Shown here piece by piece: positions 43,243 through 51,786 of a DNA stretch of 64,000 nucleotides; the first letter of the stretch is position 1; the number at the start of each line of letters is the position of its first letter. A program made the position numbers and the translations under genes. This stretch comes from Spirochaetales bacterium (GTDB lineage: Bacteria; Spirochaetota; Spirochaetia; CADAEX01). The notes beneath the pieces are model-generated. The model worked only from the letters and a program-made list of their open reading frames with translations, was not told where the DNA came from and did not search any database. The stretch lies in the NCBI GenBank assembly GCA_024233785.1, contig JACKPD010000003.1, positions 1 through 64,000 of the forward strand. The letters are read 5' to 3'.

Positions 43243-43887
43243 TCATGTATAATCCGGCACACCAGGGACCATTGGGACAAATATTACTCCGGCAAGATCC
43301 TCGCGGATAAATCTGCTTCTGTATCTGGTGACTTTAATAAGGGTCTGGCTGACAGTTCCCAAAGGGAGAATCATCCTGCCCCCGTCATCATTAAGCTGTT
43401 TCAGCAGTTTTTCCGGCATGGCTGGAGGAGATGCGGTTAACATGATTACATCAAACGGCGCCTGATCCGGAAGGCCGTTGTAGCCGTCGCCGAGTATAAT
43501 TTCACAGTTCATAAATCCATTGCCGGACAGTGTATTACCGGCGCGGACCGCTAGGGGCTTTATTCTTTCAACTGAATATACTGATCCGGATAAACATGAA
43601 AGCACAGCGCACTGATAGCCTGAACCTGTGCCGATTTCAAGGACTTTCTCGCTGCCGGTAAGGGATGCTGCCTCAGTCATCAGCGCCACTATATAGGGCT
43701 GGGATATTGTCTGTTCATGCCCGATGGCAAGAGGCCTGTCCTCGTAGGCATAAAGCGCTTTCTCCGGCGGAACAAACAGGTGCCGTTTGACTTTCATCAT
43801 TGCTTCAAGGACTTTTTCTGAAGAAATACCCCTGGCCTTTATCTGATACTCAACCATCTGCTTTCTTTTGCTTTCATACAAATCCAT
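43243..43887 (-). CDS. pcm: Protein-L-isoaspartate O-methyltransferase
   Basis: 214 residues, normal length. Repairs isoaspartyl damage by SAM-dependent methylation. Family features: QIKARGISSEKVLEAM, IGHEQTISQPYIVALM, and the SAM motif VLEIGTGSGYQCAVL (about 78-92). Diverges from alr, with about 75 bases between start codons. Confidence 0.95.
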   Translation of the reverse strand: MDLYESKRKQMVEYQIKARGISSEKVLEAMMKVKRHLFVPPEKALYAYEDRPLAIGHEQTISQPYIVALMTEAASLTGSEKVLEIGTGSGYQCAVLSCLSGSVYSVERIKPLAVRAGNTLSGNGFMNCEIILGDGYNGLPDQAPFDVIMLTASPPAMPEKLLKQLNDDGGRMILPLGTVSQTLIKVTRYRSRFIREDLAGVIFVPMVPGVPDYT

Positions 43888-43925
43888 AAAGTAAATTTAA
43901 TACATAACTATTATAAAATCGAGCC

Positions 43926-43954
43926 TTGCACTGTGAAGTTAGCGGTGATAATAT
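43926..43954 (+). promoter_or_regulatory. alr promoter, leaderless layout
   Basis: TTGCAC (43926-43931), spacer 17 and TAATAT (43949-43954) end seven bases before the alr ATG at 43962. No Shine-Dalgarno. Confidence 0.5.
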
Positions 43955-43961
43955 TGTAATC

Positions 43962-45080
43962 ATGAGAGTCACAAAAGCATTAATAAGCGAAGATAATTTC
44001 CTTTACAATCTCAGGAACATAAGGGAAAAAACAGGGAAACACAGAAAAATATGCATTGCAGTTAAAGCGGATGCCTATGGACACGGAGCCGCGGCGCTTG
44101 CAGGCAGGGCCGTTGAAACAGCTTCTGCGGATTACCTCGGGGTTGCAGCTGTAAGCGAGGGCGCGGCCTTAAGGGAAAAAGGACTCAAGGCGCCGATACT
44201 TCTTTTCAGTCTTGCGTCATCCGGTGAAACGGGTGAATTATTTGATTTTGATATTACCCCTTTCACCGCAGACATATCCTATCTCAATGATATAGCAAAA
44301 GAAGCACAGAAAAGGGGGGTCAGGAAAACTGTCCATCTCAAGATTGACACCGGGATGAGAAGGATCGGATGCAGGCCTGAAGAGGCTCCTTTAATAGCGG
44401 AATTTATCTCGGAAAATAAAAACCTTAAACTCGGCGGCATATGCACCCATTTTCCGGTATCCGACACAAGGGACAGGGAATTCACGGAAAACCAGATAGC
44501 TTTATTTAAAAATACTGTTGATAAAATCAGAGAGAAAAAAATCGATACAGGACTTGTCCATGCGGCAAACTCAGGCGCCATTCTGCAGTACCCGGAGGCC
44601 TGGTTTGACATGGTAAGACCGGGGATAATACTTTACGGCTCATACCCGGACACAGAGACAGAAAAAACATTTGACATAAAACCGGTAATGACTTTTGAAT
44701 CTTCAGTCCTTTTTATAAAAAAGGTTAAAAAGGGAGACAGGGTATCCTACGGACTTACATGGGAAGCAAAGGAAGATACCTTTATCGCTACCATTCCGGC
44801 AGGCTACGCTGACGGGTATAACAGGCTTTTAAGCAGCAGGGGAAAAGTTGAGATAAATGGCTCACTATACCCGGTTGCCGGAAGGGTCTGTATGGATCAG
44901 TTTATGGTGGATATAGGGAATAACAGCAGTATCAAAACAGGTGACAAGGTCATACTGTTCGGCGGGAATTCAGCAGTAAGCGGCGATTCTGTCGCGCAGC
45001 TCTGCGGGACAATACCATACGAAATATACTGCAATATCAACAAGAGGGTTCCGAGAATTATTGTTCAGGGTTCTCTTTAA
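43962..45080 (+). CDS. alr: Alanine racemase
   Basis: 372 residues. PLP enzyme supplying D-alanine for peptidoglycan. The lysine that binds PLP is in CIAVKADAYGHG (about Lys 37), and the second-base tyrosine region is VSYGLTWEA (about 260). ATG at 43962 fits the family start (RVTKALISEDNFLYNL); upstream codons from 43926 lie in the promoter. Its end overlaps the opposite-strand gene at 45058 by 23 bases. Confidence 0.95.
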   Translation: MRVTKALISEDNFLYNLRNIREKTGKHRKICIAVKADAYGHGAAALAGRAVETASADYLGVAAVSEGAALREKGLKAPILLFSLASSGETGELFDFDITPFTADISYLNDIAKEAQKRGVRKTVHLKIDTGMRRIGCRPEEAPLIAEFISENKNLKLGGICTHFPVSDTRDREFTENQIALFKNTVDKIREKKIDTGLVHAANSGAILQYPEAWFDMVRPGIILYGSYPDTETEKTFDIKPVMTFESSVLFIKKVKKGDRVSYGLTWEAKEDTFIATIPAGYADGYNRLLSSRGKVEINGSLYPVAGRVCMDQFMVDIGNNSSIKTGDKVILFGGNSAVSGDSVAQLCGTIPYEIYCNINKRVPRIIVQGSL

Positions 45081-45456
45081 TTATCTGCTCCATCCTGGAC
45101 AACCGCTTTGATATCTCGTTTACACGGAACTCTATCGAATTGAGTATCCAGAATTGGAAATGCTCCACCTTGGTCTGCCTGTGAATCATCCATATTATCT
45201 TTACTGAAACAAGAAGCACACCAAGTTCTATTGAAAACAGGGAAGGATACGGAATATTTAAATGGAAAAGGTGCCTTAAGATATCAGCGGCAAAAAGCAG
45301 GAAAATTATTATAATAAAAAAAATATTCAGGAACTTGTCTTCACTTTTCTGCCGGGAGCCTCCAATCGACTCCATAATCTTTCTTATCTTTTCCTTTTCC
45401 CTTCTGAACGATTCAAGCTCTGCCTTTAAATTTTCCATCTCTTTTTCATCTGACAT
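45058..45456 (-). CDS. Small two-helix membrane protein with coiled coils
   Basis: 132 residues: charged coiled coil (1-40), two helices (about 43-62 and 71-92) and a second coiled coil (about 110-130). GGGGGAG is 5-6 bases before the ATG. Unrecognised. It lies 45 bases downstream of the MCP on the same strand, so it may be co-transcribed with it. Confidence 0.7.
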   Translation of the reverse strand: MSDEKEMENLKAELESFRREKEKIRKIMESIGGSRQKSEDKFLNIFFIIIIFLLFAADILRHLFHLNIPYPSLFSIELGVLLVSVKIIWMIHRQTKVEHFQFWILNSIEFRVNEISKRLSRMEQIIKENPEQ

Positions 45457-45501
45457 TATTACTCCCCCTAAAAATACTGCAAAAGCAGTTTCAGCTTTTT
45501 C

Positions 45502-46767
45502 TTAAAGCTTTTCGGAGCTTAAAATATTCCGCAGCAACTTTTCAGCATTATCAAAATTTTCAAGAAACCCGTTGATATCAGCTTCAAGATTTCTTCCCGA
45601 GGAATCAAGCGTTTCAAGCGCCTGGGAAAAATTCATTTTATTATCCGCATTCATAGCTGCATTATTTTTCATACTTTCTGCTGATTTATAAAGCCCGCCA
45701 GCAGCATTCATGATTTTATTGCTTTCTTCAGACTGCTCATTTATTGCTCCTGTAATATCTGCGACAATACTTTCTGTTCTTGTCACAGAATCCATTATTG
45801 CCTTCAGCCCGCCGGACGCGTTCTGTGCGTTTGAAATCATTACCTTTATTGTTTCAGAAACATTTTTTACCAGCTCTGATATTTTTCTCGAACTCTGGTT
45901 TGTTTCTTTTGAAAGCTTCTGTATTTCTCCTGCCACTACAGAAAAACCCTTACCGGCATCTCCGGCATGTGCCGCTTCAATTGCCGCATTCATTGCAAGA
46001 AGATTTGTCTGTTCCGAGATATTGTCAATAACTATAATAATTTCTTTTATCTTATGGGATATATTTTCAATCTCTGTTATCAGAGATATGGTTTTAGTTA
46101 TATCCTCACCGCCTGATTTTACGGTTTCGGACATTTCGCGTGATATCAGTTCAGCACGATGCGCGATCTGCGATTCCTTTGATATTGATTCAATCAGATT
46201 TTTTATTACATCAGAAAGTCCTGTTATGGAATCAATCTGGTTTCCCGCGGCGCTGCTCATATAACTTTCAAAATCCTGATGACTTTTTTTAAAATTCTTA
46301 AAGATTCCGGCCGCATTGATGATTTCAGCGTGATATTTTTTTATATTTTCAAGAATATTTTTTTTATTATTTATGTGCTCCATCATGGACGCTAGTTCAC
46401 AGCTGTAATCTTCAGCCCTGGCTACGGACTCAGAAAGTTTTCTTTCCAGTTCCCTGTTAACTTCTTTCTGTTCCTTTATTCTCATGAGAAGACTGCTGCA
46501 CGGTTCAATAATGTCAGTGACAACGTCATCCTCACTGTCAAATTCCAGAAACAGTGTATCTGAGCATTTTCTGCAGTTCGTTTCCGCCCTGTTCAAAGAT
46601 AATACCTGTATGGCAGACAGAATAACAGAATATAATATAAGCAAAGGTAAAAAAGCCCCCTCTTTTCCGGGATAAAGTTCCCTGAAATAATAAAGAGCGG
46701 CAGTACCTGTAATAACAGCAATAAAGAAAATAATTTTATACCTGATATAAGTGCTTTTGAACATCAT
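45502..46767 (-). CDS. Methyl-accepting chemotaxis protein, short type without HAMP
   Basis: 421 residues. Two close membrane helices (about 12-30 and 37-55), no sizeable outside domain, a helical region, then the signalling hairpin with ISEQTNLLAMNAAIEAAHAGDAGKGFSVVAGEIQKLS (tip about 255-290). Such short receptors often sense cytoplasmic or membrane states. It should couple to CheW/CheA. AGGA lies about 9 bases before the ATG. Confidence 0.93.
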   Translation of the reverse strand: MMFKSTYIRYKIIFFIAVITGTAALYYFRELYPGKEGAFLPLLILYSVILSAIQVLSLNRAETNCRKCSDTLFLEFDSEDDVVTDIIEPCSSLLMRIKEQKEVNRELERKLSESVARAEDYSCELASMMEHINNKKNILENIKKYHAEIINAAGIFKNFKKSHQDFESYMSSAAGNQIDSITGLSDVIKNLIESISKESQIAHRAELISREMSETVKSGGEDITKTISLITEIENISHKIKEIIIVIDNISEQTNLLAMNAAIEAAHAGDAGKGFSVVAGEIQKLSKETNQSSRKISELVKNVSETIKVMISNAQNASGGLKAIMDSVTRTESIVADITGAINEQSEESNKIMNAAGGLYKSAESMKNNAAMNADNKMNFSQALETLDSSGRNLEADINGFLENFDNAEKLLRNILSSEKL

Positions 46768-46896
46768 ACAATATATTCCTTGTTACTTGAAATGTGGTAA
46801 AAAAAGGTTTGATGCTGTCAATCATATATTAGGTTAAGTAAAAAATAAACATTTTTTTCAATGCAGTCTTTACAATATACCTTAAAATAAGTGTTA

Positions 46897-46925
46897 TTGA
46901 CTTCCGGATGAGTATTACCGATAAT
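46897..46925 (+). promoter_or_regulatory. Promoter of envelope protein gene, near-leaderless
   Basis: TTGACT (46897-46902), spacer 17 and GATAAT (46920-46925), with the ATG only 11 bases on and no Shine-Dalgarno. Confidence 0.6.
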
Positions 46926-46936
46926 CTAAATTAGTT

Positions 46937-48490
46937 ATGAAAAAAAGCAGTATAATTATAATCTTTTTCCTGAATCTGGTTTATTTAATAAGTAATCTGG
47001 GCGCGCAGCAGGGAATCAAAAAACCTGAAATCCTGCCTGTAATTGCAGTTGCCGGAATAAATAACATGACAGGCCTTTCCTCAATTGACAGGACATCAGA
47101 ACTGATTGAAGAAACCTTAGTCAGGAATCTTGATCTCACAGGAAATTTCAGGACTTTCATCAGCAATGACGGGAAACAGTTTACAAATGAAAGCGGAATG
47201 TATGAATACTGCGGCGACAATAATTTAAGCTATCTTTTATACGGGAATATTACTAAAGCCGGCAGGGATATAACTATAGAAGTGAACATATTCAATGCTG
47301 CTGATAATAGAGGACATCTTTCTGTCAGGGAGACTGCGGAAACACCTGCGAAACTGCGGACCTCCATGGATAATATATTCAGGGAGGTTTTCAGGTTCCT
47401 GACAAATGAATATGTCTCTTTTGCCTCAGTTTCATTTGTCAACCGGGGTCAGGATGAAGGCTCCTGGACATTGTTCATTGACGGTGTCGGTATTGGAAAA
47501 AATATTGAATATATCGATTACCTTGTCTCCGGCAGCAGGAATATCAGGATTCTCCAGAACAGGATGGGAAGCGAAACAGTTCTTGCAGATACAACCATAA
47601 TCCTTAAACCAGAAGACAGGGTAAGCATTGAGTTTGAAATACCTGCCTTAACGGAAAAGGAAAAAAGGCTTATCAGCAGGTATGAAAAACCTATCGGCCT
47701 CTACTTAAATGATAAATTTAAAAGCAAAAGAGTAGCTGCTGCTTTTGACTCAGTCCTCAGTCTGCTCGAAGACCCGTCTTTCTGCTCTACAGCAGTCGAT
47801 AAAAAGAATGAGATCACCGCAAAGTATGAAATATGGAAGAAAAATATGACTGAATGGGGCCTTACCAGAGGCCTTACAGCGGCTGACCTGCCTTATTCCG
47901 CCGGATTAAAAACAATGGTTCTGACAAGCACATACGATATTTCAGACTGGGACATGGCAGGCAGTAAACCGCAGGGTCAGAGCAGCTCATCTTTCGGGGG
48001 AGGATTTTTCTGTTCCGCCGATATATTGAAATCCGCAGGGATCCAGGGAGAGTTTAATTTTTACAATCAGAAAATACCTGCATCCTTTGACAGCGGCTAC
48101 CCGCTTCCTGATCCTTCTAAAATGGAAACTTCCGCCTGGTATATGGAATTTCCCCTTATAGTATATTACAGAATACCGTCGCATCTTTTAAAATTTTATG
48201 CGGGAGCCGCGCTTAAATACAGGACAACTATTATGAGTGTCGACATCACAGATGATACAACCGGAACTTCATCCGGCTCAGAATATGATGAAGAACTTCT
48301 CAGAATGGCAAACAGCTCATGGCTTGCGGGAGGCTCTCTTGAATTTCCTCTCAACAGCAGCCTTTTCTTTCTCGATTTCAGATACAGCAGGGATTTTTAC
48401 AGCTGGTTTAAGTCATCAGCCCCGGAAAAGGATTTTATCGCCGGCTATCTTGCATGCAGCGTTGGATACACAATAAAGGGCGGCAGATAG
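46937..48490 (+). CDS. Exported TolB-like/PEGA-like protein with beta-barrel end
   Basis: 517 residues. Signal peptide (about 1-23, ending SNLGAQ). A TolB-like N-domain (about 35-150: VIAVAGINNMTGL, LSYLLYGNITKAGRDITIEVNIF) is followed by a PEGA-like beta segment (about 175-235: WTLFIDGVGIGKNIEYIDYLVSGSRNIRI), a helical linker and a strand-rich C-terminal third that looks like an outer-membrane barrel. Function unknown. Same broad plan as the proteins at 9.2 and 28.8 kb. Confidence 0.75.
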   Translation: MKKSSIIIIFFLNLVYLISNLGAQQGIKKPEILPVIAVAGINNMTGLSSIDRTSELIEETLVRNLDLTGNFRTFISNDGKQFTNESGMYEYCGDNNLSYLLYGNITKAGRDITIEVNIFNAADNRGHLSVRETAETPAKLRTSMDNIFREVFRFLTNEYVSFASVSFVNRGQDEGSWTLFIDGVGIGKNIEYIDYLVSGSRNIRILQNRMGSETVLADTTIILKPEDRVSIEFEIPALTEKEKRLISRYEKPIGLYLNDKFKSKRVAAAFDSVLSLLEDPSFCSTAVDKKNEITAKYEIWKKNMTEWGLTRGLTAADLPYSAGLKTMVLTSTYDISDWDMAGSKPQGQSSSSFGGGFFCSADILKSAGIQGEFNFYNQKIPASFDSGYPLPDPSKMETSAWYMEFPLIVYYRIPSHLLKFYAGAALKYRTTIMSVDITDDTTGTSSGSEYDEELLRMANSSWLAGGSLEFPLNSSLFFLDFRYSRDFYSWFKSSAPEKDFIAGYLACSVGYTIKGGR

Positions 48491-48530
48491 ACAGGGGCGG
48501 TTCAGGTCATCCCGCCCGGCTGTCAATTAT
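48491..48530. terminator. Hairpin between convergent genes
   Basis: GACAG-GGGCGG ... CCGCCC-GG-CTGTC followed by AATTATTTTT on the plus strand. It ends the 46.9-kb gene and possibly also the LUD gene in the other direction. Confidence 0.6.
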
Positions 48531-48532
48531 TT

Positions 48533-49168
48533 TTAAAACCCCAGATCTTCCCCTACAAGCAGTACTTTTATTCTTCCAATTACTGCCGAGCGTCTTGTAA
48601 TAACTGTGTGGCTGCATATAGACCCCGGTGAAACGCAGTGTTCGCATCTGCCGGTTGAAGCGCAGGGTGTATTTTTGGAGAGTCTCATGACATTAATTGG
48701 CGCGGCATAGTTTTTAATTCTATCCATCGCGGCTGCTTCATCTGTCGCGATTTTGTTCATTCCCGCAACAACTATGACATAAGAGGGCCCGCAGCAGATA
48801 GCCGCAACCCTGTTGCCGGTACCATCTATATTTAAAAGTTTCCCGTCCATGGTAATTGCACTGGAACTCATAAAATAATAATCCGATGAAAGCGCATCCC
48901 TGAATATCTGATTAAGTTTTTCTGGAGTATCAGCAGTTTCCCGGTCTATAGTTTTATATTTTCCTGATTTTAATAAATCCATAGTACCTGTCTCTTTGAG
49001 GGTCATTGAACCGCCCCAGGACACAACAGAATTCTCGGGTATAAGTTCTTTTAGAAAATCAAGGAGCAGTTTTGAATTATCAAAATAATGCCCTTCAATC
49101 CCTCTTCTTTCAAAATGCTTCAAGACTTTTTCAGAAACAGCAGCATAATACATTTTTTTGGCGTCCAT
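48533..49168 (-). CDS. LUD-domain protein (LutC/YkgG-like) with Cys cluster
   Basis: 211 residues with the LUD fold (VVSWGGSMTLKETG, DYYFMSSSAITMDG, VAAICCGPSYVIVVAGMNKI). The C-terminal tail carries C-x6-C-x2-C-x6-C (CASTGRCEHCVSPGSIC), suitable for an Fe-S cluster or zinc. LUD proteins usually belong to lactate oxidation (LutABC), but no lutA/lutB is adjacent here, so the substrate is open. AGGAGG before the ATG. Confidence 0.85.
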   Translation of the reverse strand: MDAKKMYYAAVSEKVLKHFERRGIEGHYFDNSKLLLDFLKELIPENSVVSWGGSMTLKETGTMDLLKSGKYKTIDRETADTPEKLNQIFRDALSSDYYFMSSSAITMDGKLLNIDGTGNRVAAICCGPSYVIVVAGMNKIATDEAAAMDRIKNYAAPINVMRLSKNTPCASTGRCEHCVSPGSICSHTVITRRSAVIGRIKVLLVGEDLGF

Positions 49169-49189
49169 TTTTTCCTCCTGACAATAAAC

Positions 49190-49879
49190 CTATTCTTTAA
49201 TATATTTTCCGCCCAGAGTTTCAGACAGATAAACAGATACAGGATCCCCTTTATAATAGACGGCTGACTCCAACCCTGCTCCGGCCTCAAGATGCCCGGA
49301 AATATTCACTTTTATTATACTGCCTGTATATGAATACGCAAAGCATTTTGAAGCTTCTAGGAGAAATGCGTCTATTTCCCCGCCGTTTGAAGCTCTGGCT
49401 TCAAGATTTTCAGATTTCCCCTTTATTTTTATTTTCGAATTTCTGCCGCAGTTTATCAGCAGGTCAGAAGATTCCGTAAACAATTCCATTGTCGAACCTG
49501 AATCTGCCCTGATTTCCGATTTCGCGGAAAAAACATTTCTATAGGATTTTACAAGAACCCCGGATGAAGCGGAAAGTTCTGTAATCAATTGTGCCGGCGT
49601 TATTTTAACTGTAATGTTCCTGGGCTGATATATTCCGCTGCTTTTGGAAACTATCAGTTTATCTCCCGATACTGTTGTTTCAATATCATCAGCGCTCCCT
49701 GAACCTGCCGTTATGGAAATACTGCCTGACTGCCGGGGTTCCTCAAGAACCGCGTTGAATCTTCCGGTCAGTTCAATTCTTGAAAATGAGGAAATATTTC
49801 TTCTGTATTCCGTGCTTTCCCCTGAAACTGAAACGTAAGGAGATAATAACAGAACAAAAAGAACAATCAGGAAACGCAT
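49190..49879 (-). CDS. Exported GIN-domain (DUF2807) protein
   Basis: 229 residues. Signal peptide about 1-20, then a head GIN domain: repetitive right-handed beta strands (RIELTGRFNAVLEEPRQSGSISITAG, LIVSKSSGIYQPRNITVKI, SSGVLVKS, SGSTMELFTESSDLLINC). Role of the family is unknown; it lies in the periplasm or on the surface. No Shine-Dalgarno; the promoter ends six bases before the ATG. Confidence 0.85.
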   Translation of the reverse strand: MRFLIVLFVLLLSPYVSVSGESTEYRRNISSFSRIELTGRFNAVLEEPRQSGSISITAGSGSADDIETTVSGDKLIVSKSSGIYQPRNITVKITPAQLITELSASSGVLVKSYRNVFSAKSEIRADSGSTMELFTESSDLLINCGRNSKIKIKGKSENLEARASNGGEIDAFLLEASKCFAYSYTGSIIKVNISGHLEAGAGLESAVYYKGDPVSVYLSETLGGKYIKE

Positions 49880-49885
49880 AAATAA

Positions 49886-49914
49886 ATCATATTCGCCCGG
49901 CCCATTACGGTCAA
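49886..49914 (-). promoter_or_regulatory. Promoter of GIN-domain gene, leaderless layout
   Basis: TTGACC (49914-49909), spacer 17 and TATGAT (49891-49886), then six bases and the ATG at 49879. The -35 overlaps the end of tyrA. Confidence 0.65.
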
Positions 49915-50687
49915 GTAAAAATATTGTTCCTTAGTTTTTTAAGAAATTTTCCCATCTCTTCATGGTCCCTTGCGCTGATAATGTGGGTAAGATAGGTAAG
50001 CTGTGAGTTTATATTCCTCAGCTGGTCTATAGTATAATTGTTGAACATTATTTCGGTAAGCAGGTGGTCATCCTCGCTCAAAAGCCCTTTGGCTATACCC
50101 ATATGCTTACGGAAGGTTGTTCCCGGCGCTTCCTGCTTTTCCATACATGCCGCAAAAACCATGGTTGAGGCAAAAGGGATGGAAAGAGAATAGGCTATAG
50201 TTCTGTCATGCTCCTCAAAACTGTTATAAAAAATATTGAGCTTAAGCTCCCTGTACAGCGTCTCAAAAAAGGTTATTCCCGCTTTGCAGGACTCGCTTAT
50301 AATTATCGCGTTTTCATTGCTGAGATCTCTTACGTTGGCAAATGTAGGGCCGAACATCGGGTGGGTCGAGACAAACGGCATTTTTGTTTTTTTATAAAAA
50401 TCCTCAAGCCCTGTTTTTACCGAAGCTGTGTCTGCCAGTATGCATTTTTTTGAGAGATAGGGAATTACAGACTCAAAGGCCTCGATAGTTCCGTTAAGGC
50501 TTACGCAGTTTATCGCAATACCGGGATTGAATTCTTTTGTCTCTTTAAGGTCCATGAACCTCTTCACATTGATGAAATATTTCATCTTTCTCGGGTCCCT
50601 GTCATAAACAGCGACATCATGGTCGTGGCACAGTTCCTCGCAAAGCCAGGAACCGATATGCCCGGTCCCGATTATCAATATTTTCAT
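49911..50687 (-). CDS. tyrA: Prephenate dehydrogenase
   Basis: 258 residues. NAD motif GTGHIGSWLCEEL (7-19), Asp in VAVYDRD and active-site region STHPMFGPTF (His about 112). Oxidises prephenate to 4-hydroxyphenylpyruvate for tyrosine. No ACT domain is visible. Last gene of the aromatic operon. GGAG is 7-8 bases before the ATG. Confidence 0.9.
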   Translation of the reverse strand: MKILIIGTGHIGSWLCEELCHDHDVAVYDRDPRKMKYFINVKRFMDLKETKEFNPGIAINCVSLNGTIEAFESVIPYLSKKCILADTASVKTGLEDFYKKTKMPFVSTHPMFGPTFANVRDLSNENAIIISESCKAGITFFETLYRELKLNIFYNSFEEHDRTIAYSLSIPFASTMVFAACMEKQEAPGTTFRKHMGIAKGLLSEDDHLLTEIMFNNYTIDQLRNINSQLTYLTHIISARDHEEMGKFLKKLRNNIFT

Positions 50688-50707
50688 AATATTTCTCCTT
50701 CTATTCC

Positions 50708-51763
50708 CTATATTGTCTTTTCATTGTAAAAACCAAGAACTTTAAATCCTGTTGTGGCTTCTTTCAGTTTATCGAACAGAACCTTTACAGCCGGGTCATC
50801 TTCCTTAATCTGAAAATCAAGGAAAAAAGCGAACTCGCCGGGCGCTGAGGGAACAGATTCAATCCTTGTGAGGTTAATCCCTGCTTCCGCGAAAATATTC
50901 AGGGTTTTAAAAAGAGAGCCGGTTTTATGCTCGGTAGAAAATACTATTGAACATTTGCTTCCCTTTGTTTTTCTGTCGTCAACCTTTGAGATTATAAAAA
51001 ATCTTGTCTTGTTGTCATCCCTGTCCTGAATATTCTCCTTGATTATCTCAAGGCCGTAGAGGTTGGCCGCAAGCCTGCTTGCAATAGCTGCAGAACCTTT
51101 CAGCTGCTTTCTTGATATCATCCTTGCAGCCCCGGCAGTATCATAGTAAGGGGCCGGCTCAAGCTTGTTCCTGCTTAAAAAGTCCCTGCACTGGGAGAGC
51201 GCCTGGTTATGGGAAAAAGCGTTTCTGACTTCCCTGTAATCTGAACCGGGAAGTATCATAAGGCAATGGGAAACCGCCATTTCAACCGCAGCGACAACTT
51301 TAAGGTCCTTTTTCAGAAGAAGACTGTTTACTTCCCCGACAATTCCTCCAAGGTTGTTTTCTACCGGGACAAGACCGTAATCATAAAGCCCCGCCTCAAC
51401 CCCTTCGAATACATCCTCGAATTCCAGGCAGGGGACAGTTACGCCGCTATTATCCCATTTCTTCGCTGCTTCCTCACTATAGGCGCCGTGTTCTCCCTGA
51501 AAACCTATAACTGTACAGGGAATATTCTGAAGTTTCTTGCTTTCCTCAATTATTATCTTATAGATTCTATCTGTAAAATCTCCCTTAAGCAGGCCATGAG
51601 AATTGTCATATATTTTTTTAAGAACAATTTTTTCCCGTTCATCATCTTCCGTGTTTTTCTTGAATTTCCTTGTCATCACAGCCTGTTCCATTCTGTCATT
51701 AAGAAGTTTCAGTATCTGCTGATCAATTCTGTCAATGTTTTCCCTGAGCATTTCAAGTTTCAT
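50708..51763 (-). CDS. pheA: Chorismate mutase-prephenate dehydratase
   Basis: 351 residues. AroQ chorismate mutase (1-85: LRENIDRIDQQILKLLNDRM), prephenate dehydratase (about 90-265: GFQGEHGAYSEEAA, VPVENNLGGIV, and TRFFII around 252), ACT domain (about 275-350: GSLFKTLNIFAEAGINLTRIESVP), the normal phenylalanine feedback site. Gives phenylpyruvate for Phe. GGAGG is 7 bases before the ATG. Confidence 0.96.
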   Translation of the reverse strand: MKLEMLRENIDRIDQQILKLLNDRMEQAVMTRKFKKNTEDDEREKIVLKKIYDNSHGLLKGDFTDRIYKIIIEESKKLQNIPCTVIGFQGEHGAYSEEAAKKWDNSGVTVPCLEFEDVFEGVEAGLYDYGLVPVENNLGGIVGEVNSLLLKKDLKVVAAVEMAVSHCLMILPGSDYREVRNAFSHNQALSQCRDFLSRNKLEPAPYYDTAGAARMISRKQLKGSAAIASRLAANLYGLEIIKENIQDRDDNKTRFFIISKVDDRKTKGSKCSIVFSTEHKTGSLFKTLNIFAEAGINLTRIESVPSAPGEFAFFLDFQIKEDDPAVKVLFDKLKEATTGFKVLGFYNEKTI

Positions 51764-51786
51764 ATTAATACCTCCGTTTTTCCTTA

